From the NCBI GenBank assembly GCA_020086605.1, contig JACBWW010000028.1:10718885-10782884 (forward strand): a DNA stretch of 64,000 bases. Reading direction: 5' to 3'. This DNA is from Lanius collurio. Lineage: Eukaryota; Chordata; Aves; Passeriformes; Laniidae. Shown piece after piece: positions 50,114 through 63,694 of the stretch (position 1 is its first letter; each line of letters begins with the position of its first letter). A program made the position numbers and the translations under genes. The notes under the pieces were generated by a model. The model was given only the letters and a program-made list of their open reading frames with translations, searched no databases and had not been told where the DNA came from.

Positions 50114-50516
50114 TGTAAATTTCAAAGGGGAAAATATGGACGTGAAATAGTTATTGCCTCATAGGTCTTTGCAGACATTAGTTAAAAAATATTTGCAGCT
50201 AACGGCCTTGCCAGTCAGCACCATTTAATTAACAAATTTGTAGATTATTTGTAAAAGGAATATTTGAAAAAGGATGTACTGTCTGGAGCTTCCTTATCTG
50301 AAGGGTTTCAATTGCTGTTATTTACCACCTCCTGTTTATCTGACAGGTTTGGTGAAGAACAGTGTTTACCCTAAGGCTATATAAAGAGTAAAACCACATC
50401 ATTTGAGCAGAGCTCACATCAGCAGAGCTTGTTGCTCTTCTGCTCTGTGATCTCGCCTGTAGCTACAAGAATAAACTGCTCTCACTCTCAGCTCATCTGT
50501 TTTCCCATTATTTCCA
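50114..50516 (+). mobile_element. 3' LTR of a degenerate provirus (pair with 48293-48671)
   Basis: This copy has a better-preserved promoter and polyadenylation region than its partner: TATATAAA at 50378-50385 and AATAAA at 50470-50475, followed by CTGCTCTCACTCTCAGCTCATCTG. The segment GTCAGCACCATTTAATTAAC is identical to the left copy. The two copies differ at about three in ten positions by eye, so either the provirus is very old or these are two separate insertions of one family. Edges are approximate. Confidence 0.75.
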
Positions 50517-53500
50517 TGCAAAATACATAAATAGGAAGCAAACAGTGCTACTAGGGCCAGTCTCCTTACTAGATTCACATCTCTGAACTTTTATCCAAGC
50601 TGAATATATTAAACTATCTTTTGTACATGTTTTCTTTACCTTTTTCCTTTCTTATCTATTTTTCCTCTCTTCAGACCTATTTTTCTCTGCCTTTGGAAAC
50701 AACTTAAAATCAATCCAACCTAAACATTGATAAGTAACATGAACTGGTCCTGAGCCACACCTATGGAAAAGCCTGACCTCGCTAAGAAAGTGGTGTGTAG
50801 TTTTTAAGTGTGAATGAGATACAGAGGGAGATTTCCAATCACATTTTAATAAAAAAAATATCCCCACAATAGTTCCACCACTTGGCTTTTGGCATACACA
50901 AGAATCATCATGTTTTAGGATATTCTAAACACTGTCTAAGTATGATCCTCACAGAGACAGACTTGTCAGCTTTCCTTAGGGTACTCATCAGTAACTGAAA
51001 GACTGATATGGACAGACTTGACCAATTTTTTGTTCTGCTCAATTGCAAGCTACTTATCCCCATAATCTCTAGCACAGTGCTTGTCTCATGTACAAGTTCC
51101 TTGTGCTCAAGTGCTGCAGTAACATGGTTAAGTGGCAACAATTTTTTCAGAAAGCATATATTTTGACAGAAAAATGAAGGCACACACTGGTGAGCAGAAA
51201 CAAGCTGACCTTATCTTCCAACATCAGTAAATTAAATGCAAATCACTGACAATTATATTTCATCTACTTAAGTGCTATTTGCAGACAGAGTAAATGTTTA
51301 TAAAGACAGGCTCAATCTTAACATCTTTATGGATGGGATTTTCAGTGGGAAAATCTGTATAGCCATTCTAAGTAATGATGAGTAAAAAGCAGGATATAAT
51401 CTATTCAAAATGTTGCTGTATCAGTCCATGGATCAGTAAATGAGAATTCATGCCACCAGTCTCCATTGCATTTAATCCTATTTACTGGTATTATCAGCAG
51501 GATAAAGCATAGTGCTTTTCCCCTACCTAAAGAGGAAATCCTTTTAATCAAGAAGAAATAAGAATAAAATAAGTGTACGGTGAGCTTGCCCACCTATTTT
51601 TACTGAGTGCTATAACTTTAAAAAGAATCTATCAGCAGTATTATGAATTACATTACTCATAAATGCCTTAATTTAAAGAAATAAACAAAAAAATATTTTT
51701 CTATAGTAACACTATAAATAATGGTTGTTAATTGCAAATTGTATCATTGGCTTTTCTTCCCCATTACCATGACAGTCTAACTACAGGTTATTGGCAGTAA
51801 TTAGCCATGTTCAGAGACATTATTGGTTTCAAAAATTCAGTATGTTACCAAAATAAAACACATTTTCCAATCAAAATGTTAATATTTCTACATATTGAAC
51901 TTTTAGCCATAAATAAATAAATAGCCAAGATTGAGTGTCTGCTAAATTTTAATTTTTGCCACATGGAAAAATGTTCATTGAAATAAATTGGGTTATTGAC
52001 TAAGTTTTCAAATATCAACCCACAATCATTACATTCACCATTCTGAGCAACCTGTATTCAGGAACACAACAAATATTGCTATGAACCCCTAATGGTGGAG
52101 ATGGCTCAGTAGCATACAAGTCATTGCTTACAGAGAAATCTGGTTCTTCTAGGTGCTATTTTTTTGTACAACTAGAGTGTTGTAAAAACTATTACAAGAC
52201 ATTTTTATAATTAAATACTAAAATTTAAGATGGCACAAAGACTTCTACAGAAACTCACCATATTTTGAATGGGCTGTTGAATTTTTACACTTAAATCCTG
52301 CAAGTGTTAGCTGACAACACAGACTACTCCTCAATAATAATAATACATTAATTTTTACTAGACACAAACCCTGATATAGTCCATTGACTCTACTTAGCTA
52401 CTCTAGCATAAAACTAGTCATGTGGCTATGACTAAAATTAAGTAACCAATTAACTGCTTCTCAGAAATTAGAAAAAGCACTTAAAAATATATTTGGTTTT
52501 GGTTGTACATTATAGCTTAATCTGTATTTTTTTTCTCTGGCTTTTTAGCAGTACATTTCCCATTGACTTTTCCTATTGTCTTCAGAAGACATGATTGCAA
52601 CTAGTATAATCATTGATTTTCAGAAGAAGGTAAGAGACTTATCCTGCTGGCAGTGAGAGTGAAAAGCATTTAGACACTTTGGAAGGTCACACTGATTTTT
52701 TCATTGACTTTTTTCACCTCAATAAATGCAGTCTGACAAATGCTCCTGCAGCACTTAGGATCTCAGTTTGAAACAAATGTGAATTTTAAAGAGAGTGTGG
52801 GCGTTGTCAAGCCCTGTGCACAACAGAAAGCTTTAGCCTTTGAGCAGCAGTTAAACACAATGCTTTTGCACTACAACGATTACACAATAAACTAGAGCCA
52901 CTAATATTCTTATTCTTTGTCTTCCTGACAGATTTTTATGAGTACTAACATCACTGTGAGTTCTTTTTAAGCAAGATCTTCCATAATCTGAGACATACTC
53001 TTCCTCCTTGAAATAAGCAACATTTCTTTCAAAATTTCCTCTGTGATATCTCCAGCCTTATATACATTCCCTTCATCTCTCTTATGCCTGCAATCATTAA
53101 TATGCCTTTAATATCCATGGACTTCTTAAAATGCTTTTGTTTTTCCCCATGTTCAGCATCTCACAAAATCAGCCCATGACACAGATATTGCACATAAAGT
53201 CCATCCTTCACCTTTGCAGACGTACATGCACACATTTAGCACGTTTGTGGACTGGAACACAAACAACTTCTATTTTTATTCTAATGTTTGCTCTACATAT
53301 ACCATGAAGTTTCTTGATTAGTAGTCCCTCAATTGAGACTATGTTACATTTTTTAAGAAACTCTTGCCATTAACTTAAAATGAAATGACTGAAAGTAGTA
53401 CACCCTAAATGTCTTTTGGAAGTGTTACAATCTTTGTTAATACTGAATTGGAATATGCCTGAAGAACTTAACATACATGAACTTCATATTCTCTGCCTAA

Positions 53501-55873
53501 TTTGACACAGAATGACAGAAAACTCTAAGTAACAGCATACTTATGGAAAATGAGTCATCATGGTGCACGTCTAGGGTTAATGAAAATTACATTTCAAAAA
53601 AATTATATCATCAAACACTCATTGAGGAAAAAACACTCATTTTAAGAGAAACAAAGAACATCTAGCAGAGTTCTTCCTGAAACTGGCAATTAGAAGGCTT
53701 TCTGTTGACCATCATGAATCACTATTGTTTTTTTTTCTCCCAACTGCTTTAGTTTAAAGCACATACTTTAAGCAAAGCTAAGATATCAGGTTTCAGCATG
53801 TGAGGACACATCTTTACAGAAAGAAAGCTCACACTGAAATCAATGAGTGTTTTGTTTGAAGAAAGACAATCTACTATTTCCCTCTTGAAAGATACACTCT
53901 GGCGACTGCTCCCTTACCAAAACCTGGATGACTGTTGGCGGGTTTTTTAAAGACATTCTGAAGAAGGCAGAGCTGTTTAAATCACATACAATGCAACCAA
54001 ATGATCATGAAAGTATGCCTTCAGCCTTCCTCTGCAGTCTCTACTGCCTGTATTTAATTACAGAAAGTTCAGTATATTTTACACTAATACTTTTTTTTGT
54101 TTCATGAGAGAACTGTTCACCCAAGATGTTAATCTTAGCTTCAACAGTCATTTTCTCAGTCCAAAATTTCAAATAACGTATTGTAAGTGTAATGAAAAAG
54201 GCTTTTTTTCTCTCATGACACTATAAAGTTGCTACAAACACCTCACTGAGAATAAAAAAACCCCAAAACTGTATTCTTTTAGTACTAGTAAATACATTTT
54301 ACTGTCCTAGCGAAGCCCACCTTCATCAAATCACTGATTTCACTGGGATGGTTTCATGAGAAGAGTATTCCCTGAAACTTACAGATTGTGTTCATCAGTA
54401 AGAGTATATTAAAAATAGCTTATTCTGGTCTGCAGGGTCATCATCAGTAATGCTGATGATCACACTGGGCTCCTATCACAATTTTCAGATGAAACAGCTT
54501 CAACAGTAAAACAAACCACAGTTTTCTCCATGGGAGCTCCTAGGCACAGACCATTCTGTGTCTACAAACACAAAGCCTCTTGGTAACTCAGATAAGCTTC
54601 TGAGCCTTAAAAAAGTTCTTTTCAGGTATTTTCAGCAGCTTCACATCCTCCAGAAGACTTAGGTATTTTTCAGTAGATTTCTATTTCAAAGCCCTCAAAA
54701 CCAGCTAAAATGTAAAACACTGTGCTCTGTAAAAGCCAGTTAGGAGAAGACTTTTTAAAAACAAATGAAAATTAACACAACGCAGTTAAAAGACCTAGCC
54801 TCTGCATTTCTCAGAAGAAACTAATTTAGAGAAGATGCATGCTAGTTGAGAGGTCCTACAATCAAGAGTATTTTGACAATTTTCTACAAATGACATATTT
54901 GAATTTCATGGGGACAGAATTATTAAAGTTTTATTAAATAAAACTGCACGTACTATACAGTAAAATAAAGAACAGAACAATGGTTTTTCCACATAGATTC
55001 ATATGCAGGAGTTTCACTCTATACTTGATGTCTATGAGAAGAAAGTAAAACATGGGTTGTTAAACAAAGCCAGATTTTGATTTAAACAGTACCTTTAAGA
55101 TTTACATGGAGCATAAGAGAACCATACATTTAGATCTGTGTCATAGAGCTCTTCTGTAAACTGTTAGTTCATGGGAAATCTTGCAAAGGAAAACAAAATC
55201 AAACATTCTTGTTCTAATTCAGAGCAACATCTCTTAAGAAAAAGAAATCAAAGAATTCTGACTGGAAATATCTATCACATTTCTGAGATATCCAGATTTT
55301 TTGTTTCAGTTTCAAAAATACAATACTAAATGCATTAACCACCCTAAAATGAAATATTTTCCTTTGCTCTCCCACCAATCTAACATGTCTCTGTAATTTT
55401 GAAGTAACCATGTTGATACTGAGCAAAGTAATCTGAGTAACCATGCAAAACCTGTCTTCTTTGGACTACATATAGGCTGTGGAAGAAGCTGATAAATACA
55501 TCCTTAATCAGTAAATGCAAATTTGCTCCTTTGCTTCACCATATGCAGGAGAGATACTTAGAGCATTAAAGCAATTATACTTTTATTTGATTGAGAAGAC
55601 CAGTAGTGGAATATGGGGTTTTGGAGGATGAAAGATATCTCCTAGATGGGTTCTAAGTCAAGAAGAGATTCCTTTAATTATACTTTTAGTGTAAAGAATT
55701 TTAAGGAATAAGCATTTTTCATTACTTGAGTTACTGAATTGTGCTTAAGGGACAGGCCTCAAAATCATGAAAATACATGGGAAGGGGGAAGAAAAAAAGC
55801 TTTTGCTTATTTTTTTTTTTTAAAGTAATTTTTAGCTGCAAGCAGTGGAACTGGGAGTACTATTTCCTCCCAG
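50517..55873. other. Unannotated AT-rich stretch
   Basis: This is the longest quiet region. No repeat, RNA gene or coding sequence is recognised. Open frames do not exceed 91 codons. A short imperfect inverted repeat (TCATCATCAG / CTGATGATCA) lies near 54437-54461. Confidence 0.5.
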
Positions 55874-55917
55874 TAAAGTACTATTGTACTTTAAACAACT
55901 ATTGAGTTGTTTAAAGT
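55874..55917. repeat. Two overlapping perfect hairpins
   Basis: Hairpin one pairs TAAAGTAC (55874-55881) with GTACTTTA (55886-55893) around a TATT loop. Hairpin two pairs ACTTTAAACAACT (55888-55900) with AGTTGTTTAAAGT (55905-55917) around an ATTG loop, a 13-bp perfect stem. They share 55888-55893, so as RNA or single-stranded DNA they would be mutually exclusive. No transcript is known here and a role is not claimed. Confidence 0.9.
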
Positions 55918-58900
55918 TGAACTAATGGATCACAGAAGTGTTTAGTAAATATTTCCAGGCTTATTCTTCTGGGTATTACACATTCAATTAGAACAACAGG
56001 AAAAAATCCCTAACATTAGCTGTCATGAAAGATTCTCCCCCCTCTTTTTTGTCTTCTCAACCACTCACATGTAATAAATTTGCATAGTTTAAATTAAGTA
56101 GAGAAGCTATTCTGGATGTCTGCTCTACAGTCAAATTTATATAAACACATATATTCATATCCTCATATACATAGATACGTATATAGATACATATGTAGAT
56201 TACTCTGGTAGTGAATACATATAACTATATACCTTTAGAGTGGCATATTTTCAGCCAATGGACTGGACTAATCAACAGTTCTAACTGAACCCATCTCTGA
56301 TCTGCTGAGCTTGGATACATTCCCAATGACATTCTCCCTTGTCAACAGTGCCTTGTTAAAAGGTTTGTGTTCCTTTACCTTTCCCTTATCAATTATTCTG
56401 ACCTCACTACTGCAGCTCACTTCCAAAGAAGCTTCTTGAAAGTTTGTTTTTGAAAACTGAATGACTGAAATTGCCCAAGATTAAAAAAAGGAAGAATAGC
56501 CTGTCTCAAAGTGAGTAAAATCAGAAAAAAAAAATACAGAATGTACGCAAACGCTCAGAAAGTCATCATTCCCATCATGACTTTGTAGGAGACTCAGCTA
56601 GAAACAATGTCCCCTTTGCCACCCCTCAATTACTACCAATTTCAATTTAAACTACGAAGAATGGAGGGGAAAAAAAAAAAAAAGAGTTTTCTTCAGTTAT
56701 TATCTCCTATTTTTTGTGATTTAGCTTGGGATCAAGTGAAATTATGGGATCAAGTAATTCTTTCAACATAATGAGTTAGCAAAAAATATATGCTGAATTT
56801 TGGACGATAAACACTGTGATGGTACTCAAAAGATTTCCCGTGAAATAACTCTGCAATCTAATTCACCTCAACATCTATACAAATGGTCATTTTCCATCAC
56901 TACAGCCTATTATTTTAATTGATCCGTGCTGTTCATTTAAAAATCCCAGCTCCATCATGTCAGTGCTTTTTGCATCTGAAGGGAAAAAAATATAAGAATG
57001 TTATTGTTTAGTATGAAAATAATAATTGCCACTTCTATTTATCAGTCTCTTTTTAAAATGTTGCATCGTGTATGTTCTCAAATGCTTTCCTTTCCATCTT
57101 AAAAAAAAGATCAGATTCAGACATTGAGACCTCTATTGGGTCTTCACTAGGGTATTCATTCCAATGCGTCTTTGATTGTCTCAAGCTCATAAGCACATAA
57201 AAATTTATAAAAATTAAGTTTATTACCATAATATCAGAATTTATTAGTCTACATTTCCCAAGCACCAACATACTGACACAATTATGTTCCTACACAAAAA
57301 GAGCCTGTGAACAGATGTCCATGGCAGCCTGGCTGATATCAGGGTGGCAAAGCAGGGAGAGGTGTCTTTGCAGATTACCTGACATTTAACATACTCACTT
57401 TGTGCACAGGACAACCAATGACAGCTCTTCCTGCCCACTTACGTGAGGAATGCCATGGAAATGCCCAGCATATCAGAGCTGGCTCACACATGGACCTGGC
57501 TCCATGAACACCCTTCACTGTGAAATTCCTCACCATATGATATTTCTCAGCAAGAATGCACCACCACCGTTATTAGTTGCTGGCTCACTCCTGCCATGAG
57601 CAGTCATGGGAATAACCACTGCTCCAAATAAAATGGGCTAACGCAGAGCTGACTGAATGCCCAGAACTGCAGATAGCCCTTGGCACCTGCTCTGCTCCGT
57701 ACCAACCCCTGCTGGATATGTGAGCGCCCAGGACAACACGGTACACTCAGTGCATCTCTCACTAAGTAGCAAAGTGCACCTCTGGTGACTTGCAGCCTCG
57801 TCCCTTGCTGGTGATCCCCAGGAGGTGAGGTCTGACATCAGGGAAGGGGATGTGGGTGCTACGGCACCTGTTGAGGCAAGCAAATAGTCACTACTACATT
57901 TCATTAAGTACAGTTTTAAGTCCTCTTCTTTCACACATGTACCTTCATTCAGGGTTTATAGCGACTATATTTCTATCGCTGTAAAACATGATTCCATGTA
58001 TAAACAACAGTTCAGCGAATATTCGGTCTTTTATTACCACTGCTGCCATGTTCACAGCAACTATCTAGATTAGCTACTTCGTCACCAGTGACAACTGAAT
58101 TTCTTGGGAATAATCTTCGGTTCCATATTGATTTGACTGTTCTGCTCCTGTCACTGGATATTTTTTCACATTAATAAGTCAGACTGCATTATCCTTACAC
58201 AATATAGAGCCTCACACAACAATTATCTCTGCTGACTTCCATAGGACAGTTGCTGGTAGAAGTTATTCATTATCAGCCTACATATTCAGATTTCAGCATA
58301 GTTGTCTCCAGCTCTGATTACAAAGTGCCCCTTTAGCAGCCTTTCAGAACCAGTAGGACAGTAATGCCACACTGTCTCAATCAAATGGGGTCATTTTACA
58401 CACTTTGGGATTTTTTCTATATCATCTTACAGCATTTTAATTTACTTAATAGGAAAAATTTGCAGCTTTCCCCACTAACTCTTTTTCAAGATGTTACTCT
58501 GCCTCACAATTTTTCACAGCTTATAAAATTTGACATTTTAATACTTGCTTGCATTTTTAATTTACCTATTCCTTTGTGCTCATTCTCCCTTCTCATCTCC
58601 TTACTGAACATCCTCCTCAAGCCTCAGTCTGCAACTTCACTAGTTCCTTTCCAGTTTGTGCTGTAAATATCCAACAAGTTATGACTCACTTTTATCACCT
58701 CTTTCCCCCGTGCCTTCATTTTTTTCCTGCACTGTTCATTCTTCTATCCCTTCAATATAACTTTCCCCATACTCTACAATCACAAAACTCTCTGGAACAC
58801 TGACAACTAGAAGTTGATCAAGTACCATGGAAGAAATATCACACTGAATTTGATGACCTCTTATAATTTTTCCCAAAACCATGTGCTATTAAGTCCTACA

Positions 58901-61900
58901 TAGTATCAATTCAGATTGATTTTATTGTCATGTTCTTGCAAGGTAGATCTCAGTTCAGTGAAACAATACAATGAGAAAAACACTATTACTGCTTCTGTTA
59001 CAAACAGATTTTTCACTTGTAAGACATATAATGAAGATGTGTTTCATTATAAATCCAATCTCAATTCCATGATGCTAAAATGTAAGCAGCATTTGAATAA
59101 TGATTAGGTGTTTTTATTTACTAAACAAAATAAAAACATATTTTCTGTAGAACTGAACGAGTGAGATTTTCAGGCAAATTATTTCCAAAACAGTTAAGAT
59201 ACAGCTATTTGTTAGAAGCATGCAGAAAAATAGGAAAACTGTTCTTTTTGGAAAACACAAAAGACATGGAATTCCTGGCTGACAAAATGCAAAACTGTTA
59301 CCCTGTTTTTTATTTGCTTTAGTCCAAACTGGACTGATTTTTCACAGAAATACCAACAGAACTTGTCACCAAACTCAGGGACATCGACTATCTCTGACAT
59401 TCTTGTGTGTTAGGCATCAGCATATTACAAAATTATGATTTCACTATGAGAGCCCTTCTTCTTTTAACCAATAATGCCAGTCAGCATTTTAGCAGAACAG
59501 ATTTAAAAAGAACCTCTATGCTGGTAAGACCGGGAGAATGTGGAATGACCCGCTCTAGGAAAGGAGCAGGTTCAAATCCATCTGAGGAACCTGAAGGTTC
59601 ACGAGTCCTTATAACCTGATGAGATACATCACTCAGCAAGCACAAAAACAACACTTTAATGTTAAGGACTTGCAGGTTTCAATTTCTAGGATACGACAGG
59701 ACTAACACAGCTGCAAAAGGAATACCATGTTTCCGTGATGGTAACAAATATTCACTTGAGGAGTATTTAAGGACTATTTTTCAGTAAGGAATGAAATTGG
59801 CAGCAGAAGGAGGAATGTCTATCTGGAATAGATTGGCAGCCACGCACATTAATTTTATAGCTGAATACAAATTAAATGCATGGGAAAATTAAATACATCA
59901 ATCTGTAACACTTTTAGAGTATTGCATATTTTATTTTATAATTTTTAAAGTTTAACTGAAACTTGAAACCTGGCACAAAAATAGATTATGGGCAACATGT
60001 TATCTAGGCACCCTGATCTTCACTTTTCTGCTGCAATATAGAAAGACTTACCCAGACATTAAGACATTGCATTCTTTACAGTTCCCAGTTTTATGACACA
60101 TTTAAGGGCAAGTACAGCTCATGCACATTTGTCACCTTTAATCGCCAGCTCTAGGCCAAGTAGAATTCATTTTAGTGATTATTCTTTTGCAACACAAACA
60201 CAAAATATCAGTATAATACCATCATTTCAGAAAGGTCAAAATTTATTTGCTTTTGTCAGGTCAGTGCTTATGTTGGTTTCCAAAAGACTGTTGCATTAAT
60301 AAATAATTTTTTCCCTGTCTCTCAAAACATTAGCAGTATCCAAAATAATCAATAGTCAGCAACAGGTGCATAGCAAGAAGGAAAAAAAAACGAGAACAAA
60401 AGCAAAAAATTTCCAAGCTGGATTAGAGTATAACTACAGACATAAAGCCTTAAATACAATTTAATCCCTAGAAAATTAATCAAATCACGCTGAAAAGAGA
60501 AAGTGCCTTCTCCAGCACCCTGGGAGAAAAGGAAAGAAGAATTCAGTGAATTTCCAGGTGGGAAGCATAGAGTAAAGAAATACTCATCTATGAAATCTTT
60601 TTTCTGGACTCCACCATTGTCTTTGGATGCCTTTGGATCTTTGCTTCAAGTACTGGGGATAACCAGTGGGGATGAGAGGAAGGACAGGCCCACAAAACCC
60701 ATTTTGCCACCACAATCTTCATAGAAATCTGAACACAAGTAAGCATGTGCTCTTGGTTCCTGAAAGCTGCAACACACTGAAAGAGAAGTGGAATCAGAGA
60801 TCCTAGAGGACAGCCATGCAGAGAGAATACTTCAATCCTGTAACTTGGTGTGTATTCAGAAAAGCTGTTGTATAAAAAATTCTATAAAGATTAGAGTCTG
60901 TATGTGTATTCATTCCCATATACACATGCATGTACTCCTACCACCATTGCAAAGATAGGAAACTACAGAGCCCTTATCCACCCTCTAGTACCCTCCACAA
61001 CTTTTTCTCAGGTAATATGTACCCCCACTAATAGTAATATGTACTAATATTAATATGTATTAATATGGACTCCCACTCAGTTATCTGGTAAAAGTTGCCA
61101 AGTTGTGAACTTGGAGGTGAAAACCTGTCTCCTACAGATCTTATAAAAATGGCACAGTCTCCAGATCTGCAGTGGTGCACAGCTTCACGACATAGCATTT
61201 AAAGTTTTCTTAAAATTATGAAGGATTACTCAGAAGAACGAATGAGGCAGCTAAGGAGAAATGTCCACTGCTGTGCAACATCTTAGTTAACTGTGTTTAA
61301 TTGATGTACTGAACTTACCTCACTCTTGCTTTTAATTGTCATGACTCAGTTCAATCAATGATTACTGAACCACGCTATTTCATTATCTTCCACATTGGTA
61401 TAAGAGCACATTGTTTTTCAAAAAATTCAGCTGTACAAACAACTTTCTCTAATACCTTTTGCATTCCAGAGAGTTTGTGAGCCATTTCAATCAAAAAGCA
61501 CTGCATAATGTACTTAACATTCCAGAGAAGATTATTCTAAATGCATGTCTGACAAATTTTCTAGTGAGCCAACAACACTGAAGTTTGCAGTTTTCATAAC
61601 TTTGCAACCATTCAACCCTCATAGATTCAGTTAAATGAGGTTCCTAATAAGCTGCATCATGACTAGAATTTCATTTCACAAAATTTATGCTAGTAGCTAA
61701 AAAAGAAATTTCTTATTTGGACGGCTCCTATCTAAATTATTAAAATTCCTGCTTTGAAAAGAGATGTATTAGTGAAAAAAGTCTGAGACTGCATAAATGT
61801 ACTGAACAATCATGTCACTGAAAACACATAGCATGAAAAGGACAGTTTTCATACCTGTGCCTAAAGAAGAAAAAGACTAGGTAAGTTCATAAAGTGATTG

Positions 61901-63303
61901 CAGAGACTCCAGATCATGTGTTCACGATCAAACTTTATAATGAGTTAAAGCTAAATATATACACATTAATCACATGGTTTTATGCAGAAAAACTGCCAGC
62001 GTTCCTGGACTCTGTTTTATTTCGTTTTATTGCAAAGAGTGCACAATGACAGTATTTTGCCTAGTTGTTCCCTTATAGACAGAATTACACATTTTCAAAT
62101 TCCACATTAGAAGCTCATGAAAACATCTTTCTCCTTTTTCTTCCTGAGGAATCAGTAGTAATAGTTAGGTCTTTATTTACAAATAATGTTAAGAAAACCA
62201 GTGTGCAGGCTTTGTCAGCCAACACCCTCAGGGTATCATCTCTCCTATCCTGAAAATCGCCTTTATTTTTTCAGTATACTCACACAACATGTGGAAATGT
62301 TTTAAAGTTAAGAGTTGATTCCCTGAATCAACTGAACTCATCTATGTTGTGAACCTCTTTTCTTAACAGTTCTAAAGAGCAAAACAAGTTAAAAATTCCG
62401 TGCAATTAAAAATGATGGATGAAAATCATCACACTTTAAAATAGGATTGTTAAAAGGGAATTAAAGGTAGGAACTATGAAGTGAGGGGGAAAAATATAGA
62501 AATGAATTAACATGAATTAACAGGTAGCACCATTAGAAACCACTGTACAGCTGTTCCCTGTCTGAAGACTGAGAGCCCTGCATCCTTATGGCCACTGAAC
62601 TGAGGCTTCTGTTGTCATTAAGTTAATCATTTAGGCAGATCAGCAAAATGTTTCCTTTCTGTCTCAGACATTGCATTCAATTCTTCTGTAGTGTGGAAGA
62701 GTCACAGTAAAACAGTTTTCCACTGTCAAAGCCAAGCAAGCTCTTAGAAAGTGAGATAATGAACTGGAATTTCTTTATGCCGAGGACCAAAGCCACATCT
62801 TGAATAAGCTCTCTAAGCTTTAAGTTGTTGTGTGAGACTCTTCAGCTATGTTTACTTAATAAAACAGCAGCTTGCCTATATTTTACATTGTGTCTAATGC
62901 CTGAGAACTGCTTCGTGAACTGGTACTGAACGAGCTGCTCAGAATAGCTTAACACGAGGGGAAACATAAAGACTTCCAATCCTGTTTGGCAGTAAACACG
63001 GGTTAACACAATGATATACTCAGTTTCTCAGAGATTACAGTGCTGCTTGGCATACAGAAAGCGAAAACTTTAGGCTCCTGGTAAAATTTAATGTACAAAT
63101 TACAGAAATAAAACTCACGTGATTGTAGTTTGAGGGTTGAGTGCATCCACCAGTTCCCTGCACTTGAGAACAGGCATTAATTTTGCTTCAAATGCAGCCC
63201 TGAATGCAGTTGAAAAGTGCTCTTTGTGCCAATCCACTCAAAAGCAGAACAGTCCAGGGCACATTGCAACCTTCTCTAGAGATCTGTAACAGAAAAGTCA
63301 AGA
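55918..63303. other. Unannotated stretch
   Basis: No gene or mobile element is recognised. A TA/CA-rich imperfect repeat lies at about 56135-56230 and a 14-A run near 56670-56683. The segment about 57300-57890 is richer in G and C, with a 98-codon minus-strand frame (57934-57638) lacking a domain. GGTTCAAATCC at 59569-59579 matches a tRNA B-box, but no tRNA fold was found around it. Confidence 0.45.
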
Positions 63304-63694
63304 TGGTTCTGTGTGGTAGAGGTGGGTAAGGCTCTGGGTTGTGAGGAGAGATAGGATGGAATTGAGCTGTGGGCTGTGAGACACGCCTGCAGAATGCCAT
63401 GGCAGCACAGAGAAGCTGGTCCCCGCCTGCCCTTGGGGGAAGGAGATGCCACACGGCAGAGCCCTGCGGAGAGAAGCCTGCCCAAAACTGACAGACACCT
63501 GAAGGGCTCATGATCACCCTCACATAAGAGCATTAAGAAAGTGTGTTACTGACATGGCAACGTGTGATAGGTCGCTTAGTGAAAAATATAAGGAAACACT
63601 GTCTCTTGAAGAAGTGTATAAAAACAGCTCGTTTCTTTGAATAAACATCTCAGATTCCTTGGCAGTCTAAGTCTGTGCTTTAATTGTTATGTCA
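63304..63694 (+). mobile_element. ERV LTR (same family as 13476-13875)
   Basis: This 391-bp block aligns with the reverse complement of 13476-13875 from end to end. It has TATAAAAAC near 63617, AATAAA at 63640-63645, then CAGATTCCTTGGCAGTCTAAG, GTCTGTGCTTTAATTG and an end in TATGTCA, all in the order expected for U3-R-U5. No clear target-site duplication is seen. The next bases (TGGGTGGGGGAAC) are not a convincing primer binding site, so it may be a solo LTR or the left end of a degraded provirus reaching past the window. Confidence 0.78.
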
